Both the position numbers and the translations under genes were made by a program. 64,000 nt of DNA from Burkholderia lata (lineage in GTDB: Bacteria; Pseudomonadota; Gammaproteobacteria; Burkholderiales; Burkholderiaceae). Shown here piece by piece: positions 1 through 6,847 of this stretch (its first letter is position 1; each line of letters opens with the position of its first letter). A model generated the notes under the pieces. The model was given only the letters and a program-made list of their open reading frames with translations. It had not been told where the DNA came from and did not search any database. The stretch covers positions 434,001 through 498,000 of the forward strand of contig NZ_CABVQK010000004.1 of the NCBI RefSeq assembly GCF_902499335.1. The letters run 5' to 3'.

Positions 1-1
1 C

Positions 2-37
2 GCCGCCGAAGTGCTCGCGCTGGCCGGCGGCAGGTAA
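2..37 (+). CDS. C-terminal tail of an unidentified protein (partial)
   Basis: An open frame enters from the left edge and ends at a TAA at 35-37, giving only the residues AAEVLALAGGR. This is too short to identify. The stop codon sits in the loop of a small hairpin (GGCAGG / CCTGCC), which may help terminate the transcript. The frame could also be chance, because high-GC DNA has few stops. Confidence 0.3.
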   Translation, partial: AAEVLALAGGR

Positions 38-141
38 ATCCTGCCGGCCGCGCGTCACGGCACGCGGCACCCAACGCTGCACCGGCCTAGAAGCGCCGGT
101 CTAATTCCCCCGCTTGTCTGCCACGCCTGCGCGCACTATCG

Positions 142-166
142 TTACACCACTCAATGTAATGATTAC
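142..166. promoter_or_regulatory. Overlapping inverted repeats upstream of the dehydrogenase
   Basis: TTACA (142-146) and TGTAA (155-159) form an inverted repeat with an 8-base spacer. GTAAT (156-160) and ATTAC (162-166) form a second one overlapping it. The patch is conspicuously AT-rich between GC-rich flanks and lies 40-60 bases before the start codon, as expected for a TetR-, MerR- or LysR-type operator. The cognate regulator cannot be named from the sequence. Confidence 0.4.
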
Positions 167-203
167 GTGCCGCGGCCGCCCGGTCGCGCCGATGGAGGCA
201 GAC

Positions 204-1189
204 ATGCATGCATGGAGCGCGCGCCACGTCCCGGCGCAGGGTGGCAAGGTCGCGGTCGTGACCGGCGCCAACAGCGGGCTCGGCTGGCAGCTCGCGGAAA
301 CGCTGGCCGCGAAAGGCGCGACGGTCGTGATGGGCTGCCGCGACGCCGCCCGTGCCGAGCAGGCGGCCGACGCGATCCGCAGGTTCCATCCCGATGCTCG
401 CGTCGAAGTCGACGCGCTCGACCTCGCCGATCTCGCATCGATCGCACGCTTCGCGGCCGATGTGGCCGAGCGCCATGGCCGCGTCGATATCCTCTGCAAC
501 AACGCCGGCGTGATGTTCCTGCCGCTGCGCCATACGCACGACGGCTTCGAGATGCAGTTCGGCACCAACCATCTCGGCCACTTCGCGCTGACCGGCCACC
601 TGCTGCCCGCGCTGCGCGCCGCGCGCCGTGCGCGTGTCGTGACGATGTCGAGCGGCTTCAACCGCGGCGGCCGGATCCGCGTCGACGACCTGCGCGCCGA
701 GCACCGCTACAACCGTTATCTCGCTATTGCGACAGCAAGCTCGCGAATCTCGTATTCGCGATCGAGCTGCAGCGCCGATTCGAGCGCGCGGCATTCTCCG
801 GGATCAGCGTGGCCGCGCACCCGGGCTACGCGGCGACCAATCTGCAGTTCGCAGGCCCGGCGATGGACAGTTCGCCGGCCCGTGCCGCGCTGATGCGCGC
901 CGCGAACCGTTATCTCGCCCAGCCGGCCGACCAGGGCGCGCTGCCCGCGATTCTTGCAGCGACCGCACCCGATCTCGCCGGTGGCGCCTATCTCGGGCCG
1001 TCCGGCTGGTTCGAGTCGCGCGGGCTGCCGGCGCCCGCGAGCGTACCGCGCGCGGCAAGCGACGTGGCTTCGGCGGCCCTGCTGTGGGAAGCATCGGAAG
1101 CCGCGACGGGCGTGCGCTTCCTCAGCTCGGGCGCGCCGGCCGGACGCTCACCGGGCCGGCCGTTCGACACGGCGGCCGAGGTGCGCTGA
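204..1189 (+). pseudogene. Short-chain dehydrogenase/reductase broken by a -1 frameshift
   Basis: The protein starts at ATG 204, five bases after a GGAGG ribosome site (194-198). The N-terminal half shows a classical SDR nucleotide-binding motif (TGANSGLG) and the NNAG motif, resembling WW-oxidoreductase/retinol-dehydrogenase-like SDRs. Near position 724 the frame changes. The upstream frame runs on as nonsense to 893, while the catalytic YxxxK segment (YCDSKLANL) and the rest of the fold continue in the next frame to 1189. Restoring one base in a gc-tat context rejoins them exactly, so this is a single-base deletion or a sequencing error. An intact protein would be about 328 residues. No partner gene indicates the substrate. 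Confidence 0.75.
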
Positions 1190-1403
1190 ACCGCGCTTCG
1201 CCCTCCGCAATATTCTTCATACTTGTTGCGCCAACCGAAAAGAAAGCCGGTTGAAAGCCTGATTCGACGCGCCACTGTTACCACCCAGGAAACAATTTAT
1301 CGTCAAAATCAGCGTTTACCCTCAACCCTCCGATGACTAAGATTTGGTCAATCGCTTAAGACATGGTGTCGAGAGCGAACTCAATAAAACACCGGAGGTC
1401 ATC

Positions 1404-1700
1404 ATGAAATCGCTCGTTTCCGCAGTCGTTGCCGCTGCCGCCCTGTCCGCTTCGTTTGGCGCATTCGCTCAAAGCACCGTGACCCGCGCTCAAGTGCGCA
1501 ACGAACTGGTTCAGCTCGAACAAGCCGGCTACAAGCCGGGCGTGTCGAGCCCGTACTACCCGAACGACATCCAGAGCGCCGAAGCGCGTGTTCATGGTGC
1601 CGACACCAGCGGCTACGGCGCGCAACCGGCTCCGGCCGTCCACTCGGGCGCCCCGGCTGCATCGTCGAACGCACGCGACTCGATCTTCTTCGGCCAGTAA
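1404..1700 (+). CDS. Small secreted DUF4148-family protein
   Basis: This 98-residue protein begins at ATG 1404, preceded by a strong GGAGG site (CCGGAGGTCATC). A longer in-frame start at 1344 has no ribosome site and would disrupt the signal peptide. Residues 1-22 form a typical Sec signal ending AFAQ. The mature part carries the short DUF4148 helix (TRAQVRNELVQLEQAGY) followed by a YYP segment and a low-complexity tail ending in FFGQ. DUF4148 proteins are abundant in Burkholderia and relatives; their role is unknown. The gene is monocistronic, with its own terminator immediately downstream. The function is not identified; location is probably periplasmic. Confidence 0.85.
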   Translation: MKSLVSAVVAAAALSASFGAFAQSTVTRAQVRNELVQLEQAGYKPGVSSPYYPNDIQSAEARVHGADTSGYGAQPAPAVHSGAPAASSNARDSIFFGQ

Positions 1701-1755
1701 GCCGATGCGCCCTCGGCGGGCGCCGCGCGTCGCGCGATGAAGCAGGAAAGTCCGA

Positions 1756-1786
1756 ACGAGCCCCCTTGCGGGGCTCGTCCTTTTTT
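1756..1786 (+). terminator. Rho-independent terminator after the DUF4148 gene
   Basis: ACGAGCCCC (1756-1764) pairs perfectly with GGGGCTCGT (1770-1778) across a five-base loop and is followed by CC and six T residues. Confidence 0.9.
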
Positions 1787-1891
1787 ATGAAACGCATACC
1801 TCCGCCGCCCGGCAACGGGTGGCTTCGCCCGGGCGCCTGGCGTCCGGGCGCTTTTTCGCATGCGCGCCAAAATCGCTCGTCGGTTGAACGA

Positions 1892-3652
1892 TCAATACTG
1901 CGCGTTCAGTTGGAAACCAAGCGTCAAGCGCACCGTGTCGAATCCCGACGGCTTATAGACCGGCGCGCCGACAAACAGGTCGTAGGCGTACATGCCGAAG
2001 CGTGTGCCGACACGCCCCTTGATCCCGATTGCCGCGCCCGCCAACTGCGTCCCGACCAGCGCAACGGGTTGCGGGCCCCACACGCGACCGTAGTCGAGAC
2101 CTGCATAGACCGCGTGCCCGGTCTGCCTGATCGGCGCCTGCAACTCGTTACGCCAGTAGAAGCCGCGGGCGGCGGACAGCATCGTCTCGCCATCGAAGCC
2201 GCGCACCGTGTAGCGGCTACCGATCGACAGGTTATCGATGTAGTACAGCGTGTTGCCGGTATGTTGACCGTGAACGGTCGTCACGTAGCGGAACGGCCGC
2301 CGCGCAATCGCGAACGGCACCGACAGGTTCGCGTCGAGGACAGCCATCTTGTAGCGATACGTCGGGCCGCCGTCCAGCGCGAGAATGTCGTCCTGTGCGC
2401 CGAACGCGCCGAGACCCTGGCGGTAGGCGAGCGTGCCGTCGAACTGAGCGCCGCCGAAGTAGTGGCGATCGGTCAGGCCGATTTCGACGAACGTGTTGTT
2501 GCGGCGCTGCTGCGGGATCTCGGTGTCTTCGATGAAGCTTCGACCAAAACGACGCGACAGGCGGATTTGCATACCGAGTACGTCGTTCTGGCTGCGTGCG
2601 AGTACGCGGTGCAGCTTTACGTCGACCGTCTTCGAGTTGCCGCTTGCGACGAACGTCTGGTTCACGCCTGCGATCTGTTGATAGTAGGTGCTTGTGTAGG
2701 CGGAGAGCGTCGCCGTCCAGAAGCCCCACGGAATCGAATGGAAGCCGTTCCAGCCATGCGAGCCGAGGCCCTTGTCGCCGAGTTCGAGATCCTGGCTCAC
2801 GCCGATGTTGAAGATGTCGTTGAGCCCCAGCGGGTTGTCGATGCCGAGCGACAGGTTGCCCTGCAGCCTGCCGGTCGCGCGCGTGCCCGAGTTGTCGACC
2901 GACGCGACCACCGTCCACGGCTTGCCGCGCTTCACGTCGAGCACGACATCGCTTTCGCCGGGCGTGTCGGCGGGAACGATCTGCATCGAGACGTCCTGGC
3001 TCGACACGCGTTTCATCTGTTCGAGGCCCTGTTCGAGATCACGCAGGCTCAGGAGGTCGCCGTCGCGGGTCGGGAAGGCGGTTTTCCACGTGCCGCGCAG
3101 TGTGTCGTCGGCGAAACGCACGCGACGGATCACGCCGGGGATCAGTACAAGCGTCAGCGTGCCGAATGACAGATCCTGTTCCGTCAGCAGCACACGCGTC
3201 GTGACGTAGCCGCGCGCCAGGATGATTTGCGACAGGCTTTTGACGAGCGTATCGACGCCTTGTTTTCCAATGCAGGCGCCGGTGTAGTGATCGAGCCAAT
3301 CGCGTGCGAACGCGAAACGGTCCTGGGGGAGCGCCGATGCGGCTTGGGACTTCACTGGATCTGGTAGGGAATCAGGCACTTCCAGCACGAATCGGTCAAT
3401 CAGGAAGCATGGCGTTTCTTCCGGCAACGTGGAATAAGTTTCGACGCGTGAAACTTCCAAACGTACCGTCGGCGCATCGACTGCCGCCTCGCGCTGCTGC
3501 GCGTCGCGTTGCTGTTGCAACTGCTGTTGTTGTTCCGCGTTGGCACGCGCGGCGGCTGCGGCATCGGCCGACGTCGGCGTATGCTGCTGTGCGCTCACAG
3601 CGAGTGAGGCCAGGGCCAGCGGCAGCGCCGCCACCCGAAGGAATGTTTTCAC
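1892..3652 (-). CDS. bcpB: BcpB/CdiB outer-membrane two-partner secretion transporter
   Basis: A 586-residue protein of the FhaC/ShlB/CdiB family. It has a signal peptide (residues 1-21), a Q-rich linker (about 35-55), POTRA domains (about 60-230) and a 16-strand-type beta-barrel carrying the hallmark VRGF motif (YTVRGFDGETML) near residue 485. The terminal ...FQLNAQY matches a C-terminal outer-membrane barrel signal. It would export BcpA across the outer membrane. Its ATG overlaps the stop of the small upstream membrane-protein gene (ATGA at 3649-3652), so its translation is probably coupled to that gene. Placement last, after the immunity genes, is the Burkholderia order (A-I-..-B) rather than the enterobacterial B-A-I order. 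Confidence 0.93.
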   Translation of the reverse strand: MKTFLRVAALPLALASLAVSAQQHTPTSADAAAAARANAEQQQQLQQQRDAQQREAAVDAPTVRLEVSRVETYSTLPEETPCFLIDRFVLEVPDSLPDPVKSQAASALPQDRFAFARDWLDHYTGACIGKQGVDTLVKSLSQIILARGYVTTRVLLTEQDLSFGTLTLVLIPGVIRRVRFADDTLRGTWKTAFPTRDGDLLSLRDLEQGLEQMKRVSSQDVSMQIVPADTPGESDVVLDVKRGKPWTVVASVDNSGTRATGRLQGNLSLGIDNPLGLNDIFNIGVSQDLELGDKGLGSHGWNGFHSIPWGFWTATLSAYTSTYYQQIAGVNQTFVASGNSKTVDVKLHRVLARSQNDVLGMQIRLSRRFGRSFIEDTEIPQQRRNNTFVEIGLTDRHYFGGAQFDGTLAYRQGLGAFGAQDDILALDGGPTYRYKMAVLDANLSVPFAIARRPFRYVTTVHGQHTGNTLYYIDNLSIGSRYTVRGFDGETMLSAARGFYWRNELQAPIRQTGHAVYAGLDYGRVWGPQPVALVGTQLAGAAIGIKGRVGTRFGMYAYDLFVGAPVYKPSGFDTVRLTLGFQLNAQY

Positions 3653-3909
3653 TTCGTATCCTCGTCGCCATCTTTCGTCTTGTAGCTGTCGTGTGCTTTT
3701 CTGTAACTGTTGCCGAAAGGCTTTAAATGCAGGAGATTTGAGCGCTCTGCGTATGTTCCGGTGACTATGACTATCATTCCTACGACAACACCGAAGAACA
3801 TGTTTAACCCAGACAGAAAAAAATATGACCCAGCCGCAACGGCTATACCCGTTGCCAACAAGACAATGCGAAACCAGGGTGCAAAATTACCGTTATCTAT
3901 AATCTTCAT
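3649..3909 (-). CDS. Orphan membrane immunity-like protein, cassette 4
   Basis: An 86-residue protein with two predicted transmembrane helices (about 13-33 and 36-52) and a charged, Lys/Asp-rich C-terminus. Its ATG overlaps the stop of the cassette 4 toxin tip (3906-3909), and its own stop overlaps the start of bcpB, so it sits in a tightly coupled string. Position directly after a BcpA C-terminal module is the place of a CdiI-type immunity gene. No similarity to a named immunity family was recognised. An alternative is the small accessory gene bcpO found before bcpB in some Burkholderia loci; however, BcpO proteins are usually lipoproteins and this one lacks a lipobox. It is intact although its toxin partner is damaged. 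Confidence 0.6.
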   Translation of the reverse strand: MKIIDNGNFAPWFRIVLLATGIAVAAGSYFFLSGLNMFFGVVVGMIVIVTGTYAERSNLLHLKPFGNSYRKAHDSYKTKDGDEDTK

Positions 3910-4550
3910 TTTCGATTCCGAACTGCTTCATTGAGTTTGGCGCCAACGTCATTAAACGTGCCAGTGCTCTTGATCCCGTTCCCGAGTTCAGTAAAGAAAA
4001 TTCCAGCCAGAGGGTACTTGTTTGCAGCGCCTCCAAGCGTCACATCCACAACGCCGCCCACCACATAAGCCCCCAGATTGGGACGAGCCATCTGCGCAAC
4101 AAAATCTGCGGCCCACCCCGCAACTGTCGATCCGAATGCAATGAATTCGAAAGCCGGTGCAAGCGGTGTTGGGAGCACGGCACCCGTGGCCGCCGTCGCA
4201 CCGAGTCGTCCAGCATTTGACGAAACTGCTGACGCTGCGTCTGCTGTCGTGTTCCTCACGTATTTCGCATCCGACGGGTCGAACTTCGTCAACGGCCCGG
4301 TCAGATTGGAGCCTGAACTGCTTTTGCCAGCTTGGCCATAAACGATGTTCGGCACACCATTCAGTGCCGATCCGCAATTTTCCAGAATATAGCTTTGCAA
4401 ATTCGAGTTCGGCTGCAGAACCATTCTGCACCTGGCGATTCGCTTGCGTATAAGATCGCCGGTTGCCTGATCGACCGAAATCCCTTTCTGTTCCGCATAT
4501 TTGGCCGCGCTGCCCTTGATCCACTTTAACTACCGATTAAACCGATCCGT
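3906..4550 (-). pseudogene. Displaced BcpA C-terminal toxin module, cassette 4 (damaged)
   Basis: Read on the minus strand from 4550, the sequence opens with DRFNR, then a TAG stop (4530-4532) where BcpA has Gln, then LKWIKG: a copy of the DRFNRQLH swap segment with an internal deletion. It continues through a helical stretch typical of the region before CdiA toxins (SAAKYAEQKGISVDQAT). Around 4395-4460 the family-like piece QANRQVQNGSAAELEF appears in another frame, implying two compensating frameshifts. From about 4424 the original frame runs uninterrupted to 3906, with Ala/Gly-rich hydrophobic segments and an end of KLNEAVRNRK. Without the upstream part there is no start codon or export signal, so it is silent unless recombined into bcpA. 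The toxin activity is not recognised. Confidence 0.7.
4518..4550 (-). repeat. Toxin-swap arm, cassette 4 copy
   Basis: Encodes DRFNR-stop-LKWI. CAG has become TAG and several codons (HPDE-like) are missing. It shares GATCGGTTTAATCGG with the live arm, 15 of 15 bases apart from the last base. Confidence 0.6.
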
Positions 4551-4585
4551 ATGTAGCGTCCATCGCCTCTGTTGACTTCCCCGCA

Positions 4586-4846
4586 CTACAGCATTGCAAG
4601 AAAATATGAGCGCCCGAAGGTGAAGGCAGCAGCAAGACCCACGCTCACTAACGCACCAATCGCACTAAGCGCAGTTGGTTCGTTGTAAGCGAACCATGCA
4701 AACAAAAGCGGAGCCATCATCATTGTTGATTTTAGCCAATATAGAAATTTCGCCCCAAACGAATCCTCCAAGCCTCTCCCAAAGAGAAGAAAGGTGACCA
4801 ATAGAGCTGCGATGGAAATTATTATCGCACCAATTTCCAGCATCAT
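4586..4846 (-). CDS. Orphan membrane immunity-like protein, cassette 3
   Basis: An 86-residue, very hydrophobic protein with about three transmembrane helices (residues 4-22, 35-53 and 60-80) and a short polar loop near residue 25-33 (RGLEDSFGAK). The start is ATG 4846, or the next codon, which is also ATG. It follows the cassette 3 toxin remnant by 14 bases, the position expected of its immunity partner, and ends 35 bases before the cassette 4 arm. There is no recognisable family. The local GC content is clearly below that of the flanking genome, as for the rest of the cassette array. Confidence 0.55.
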   Translation of the reverse strand: MMLEIGAIIISIAALLVTFLLFGRGLEDSFGAKFLYWLKSTMMMAPLLFAWFAYNEPTALSAIGALVSVGLAAAFTFGRSYFLAML

Positions 4847-4868
4847 TTCTTTGACCCGTTAAATTAAT

Positions 4869-5250
4869 CTAAAGTATCCCCCTCCACCAAGGATTGGTGG
4901 ATGGATCAAAAACAGATCCCACCAATCGAGATAATTCTGTCGCATTACCCAATGAAACACCTGCTTGCTTTCCGGCAGCAATCGTTCACGTCTTTGTCCA
5001 AACCGTCTGACCGGCCTTGTTCGCGCCGTATTGCGTCCACTCCGTCCCGTCTTGCGGCTTGTCGCCCGATGCAACGCGCACATTGCCCAGCAGTACACCT
5101 CCGTCGCTCATTACCAGATCCATTTGCGCCATTTACTCTTGAATCTGCTGCTCTGTATATTTCCCACCGCTCTCAGCTGTTAGCTTCTCCGCAAGAGTTT
5201 TGTCCTTTCGCTTTTTATTCCTCATGAAACCACCAATTGAACCGATCAAT
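4869..5250 (-). pseudogene. Displaced BcpA C-terminal toxin remnant, cassette 3
   Basis: On the minus strand from 5250 the frame reads DRFNWWFHEE then TAA, a degenerate copy of the DRFNRQLHPEE arm. After a frameshift, the frame beginning at 5225 reads KDKTLAEKLTAESGGKYTEQ and continues to 4869, broken by in-frame TAA (5133-5135) and TGA (4986-4988). The final segment includes VSLGNATELSRLVGSVFDPS and the stop TAG at 4869-4871. Because of these stops no single long open frame covers it, so a routine gene caller would miss it. About 120 codons remain, with no identifiable toxin motif. It is followed by a small membrane-protein gene, completing the cassette. Confidence 0.6.
5218..5250 (-). repeat. 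Toxin-swap arm, cassette 3 copy
   Basis: Encodes DRFNWWFHEE, a degenerate version of DRFNRQLHPEE with one codon missing. Its first bases overlap the TGA stop of the split immunity gene of cassette 2, the same geometry as at the cassette 1/2 border. Confidence 0.6.
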
Positions 5251-5707
5251 TTTCATTACGAATGGCCAGCGCTTTCAGGCACCTAGAAATACTTGCGGCA
5301 TCGAAAGTCATTCCTATCGATCCATTCCTATCAGCAGACGGAGGCACCACAGATGCGAAAGCACCATCTTTGCAAAAAGATAGCTCATTCCCCCTCCTCG
5401 AAATTATCACCCATCCACGTTTTAGCAACGTATTTTCGTAGGAACACTGCAAATTCATGGTCCAAATATTCCGATCAATGCTTAGCATAAGATAGACTCT
5501 TTAAATAGTCGCTTTCTCATTATTATCATAATTAACAATACGTCTACCACCACCAACGACAGCATTCATATCGCTACGCATCATCGATAATCGGTCGAAC
5601 AATTGCGTTTGTGCAGGTCCATACTGACACGAACGCACAAGAGACCCAACTGCAATAATAAAAATCAGCAGCACTGCAAATTGCAGCCACGTTTGATATT
5701 TCACCAT
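5246..5707 (-). pseudogene. BcpI-like immunity gene split by a nonsense codon, cassette 2
   Basis: Two short open frames (5501-5707 and 5246-5488) are in the same frame, separated only by a TAA at 5501-5503. Read through, they give about 153 residues with one N-terminal transmembrane helix (WLQFAVLLIFIIAVGSLV) and a soluble C-terminal domain. This matches the live immunity protein BcpI: same length, same topology, and a shared core (LKRGW....FCKDG here against LKERGW....MCKSG). It is therefore a paralogue inactivated by one stop. Its start overlaps the end of the cassette 2 toxin, and its TGA stop lies inside the cassette 3 arm. If the two halves were expressed separately, only the first would have a membrane anchor. 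Confidence 0.7.
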
Positions 5708-6390
5708 TTTGAGCCTCCGACAGGTTTCGACACGGTAGTGCCGCCTGAAATTCCCGGCATACCGATTCCAAACTCAATAGATGTTCCCCCTCCGATCGAA
5801 TGATTCATTCCTACACAAGCGCCACACATGCAGCCACCAAATGGAATTGACGCTCCGTTAAGGAAGTTATTTGTTTCGATCGTTGCGTTATCGCCTGGAA
5901 ATAAAAGATATCCAAACACAATATTTCCAGACGGCACAAGAGGATTGGCCTTCCCTCCTCCAAGGTATATTTGGCCATCATGCAAATTCACCGAGGATCC
6001 GTAAGCTAGACTCATGCCAGAACCGTTTGCCGCTGAATAGTCCGGTGCCCGCAATCCCGGGCCTGCTGGCGTGCCGGAATTTTTTGATAGTGCAGTCTGT
6101 TCAGGCGACGAGGATCCATCCTTGTTTCCGAACATAAGTGGATTGTTAAAGTACTGATCCTTTGTAAGCAGGCTCCCCCCATTCTGGTTGATGTAAGCTA
6201 CCGCCGTTGTATCCCCGCCCGGCCCCTTGCTCGCCGCAGCATCAACCAACCTATAACCGTTCACCAACAACATGTTCTGCGCCTGAGCCACCGTGATCGC
6301 CTGACCAGTCCTTTCCTCATAGAACTACTTCGCATTGTCCTTCGCCCACTTCAGCTCATCCGGGTGAAGCTGCCTATTAAACTGATCAGT
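5701..6390 (-). pseudogene. Displaced BcpA C-terminal toxin module, cassette 2 (paralogue of the live toxin)
   Basis: The minus-strand frame from 6390 reads DQFNRQLHPDELKWAKDNAK, then a TAG at 6325-6327, then FYEERTGQAITVAQAQNMLL, and stays open to 5701. The arm is nearly identical to the swap segment of BcpA. The last third matches the live toxin: the segment GCMCGACVGMNHSIGG here corresponds to GCAFGACVGVNHAIGG in BcpA, followed in both by TxxEFGxG. So this is an older or alternative allele of the same toxin family, displaced downstream. It has one nonsense codon and no export domain. It is followed by the split immunity gene, preserving the toxin-immunity pairing. Confidence 0.75.
6349..6390 (-). 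repeat. Toxin-swap arm, cassette 2 copy
   Basis: Encodes DQFNRQLHPDELKW. Its first bases overlap the TGA stop of bcpI. This is the best preserved displaced copy. Confidence 0.75.
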
Positions 6391-6835
6391 GCATTCTCCG
6401 ACGACAGAAATCCTCAGTTCCCGCATTGAATTCCATACTTACCGAAAAGGTTCTCCTTTCCAATCCGTTCACAACTTCTTTATTAGGCACACTAGAAATA
6501 GAAAACTTCATTCCGCTCTTACACATCACGTATACGCCATCGCCTTCGCCCGCAAACGTCCATCCCCTTTCTTTCAGAGACTCTTTGAGTGCGATTGATT
6601 TTTTATCGCTGAAAGTTGAAGCATCCACATCATAAACTGCAAGAGCCGCGCCCGATTTTGCGTTCTCATGCCGAGATAAAATTGTCGAATTCCCGAACAA
6701 ATAACCCATATCCACAACCATAACACCCAACCTCTCTTTTGTGACGGAACCAGTTGGAGTCCGGGAAATTACCCAAAGCGCCAGCACTGCCCACAGGAGG
6801 AAAATAATAATTTTCTTTGCTGAGAATTTCTTCAT
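6386..6835 (-). CDS. bcpI: Candidate immunity protein for the BcpA toxin tip
   Basis: A 149-residue protein with a short basic N-terminus, one transmembrane helix (about residues 8-25, IIIFLLWAVLALWVIS) and a soluble domain of about 120 residues, most likely on the periplasmic side. It starts 12 bases after the bcpA stop, as immunity genes do. Its stop codon TGA is part of the first codons of the cassette 2 arm, so the gene end coincides with the recombination boundary. It is related to the split gene of cassette 2. Family practice makes it specific for the BcpA tip encoded just upstream; membrane anchoring suggests that the toxin is met at the inner membrane or in the periplasm. No named domain was recognised. 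Confidence 0.75.
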   Translation of the reverse strand: MKKFSAKKIIIFLLWAVLALWVISRTPTGSVTKERLGVMVVDMGYLFGNSTILSRHENAKSGAALAVYDVDASTFSDKKSIALKESLKERGWTFAGEGDGVYVMCKSGMKFSISSVPNKEVVNGLERRTFSVSMEFNAGTEDFCRRRMH

Positions 6836-6847
6836 GACCTTGCTCGA

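Noticed and set aside
5501..5707. A stand-alone 68-residue membrane protein
   Set aside because: It is in the same frame as the following 80-residue frame, separated by a single TAA. Together they match BcpI in length and core motif, so it is treated as half of a broken gene.
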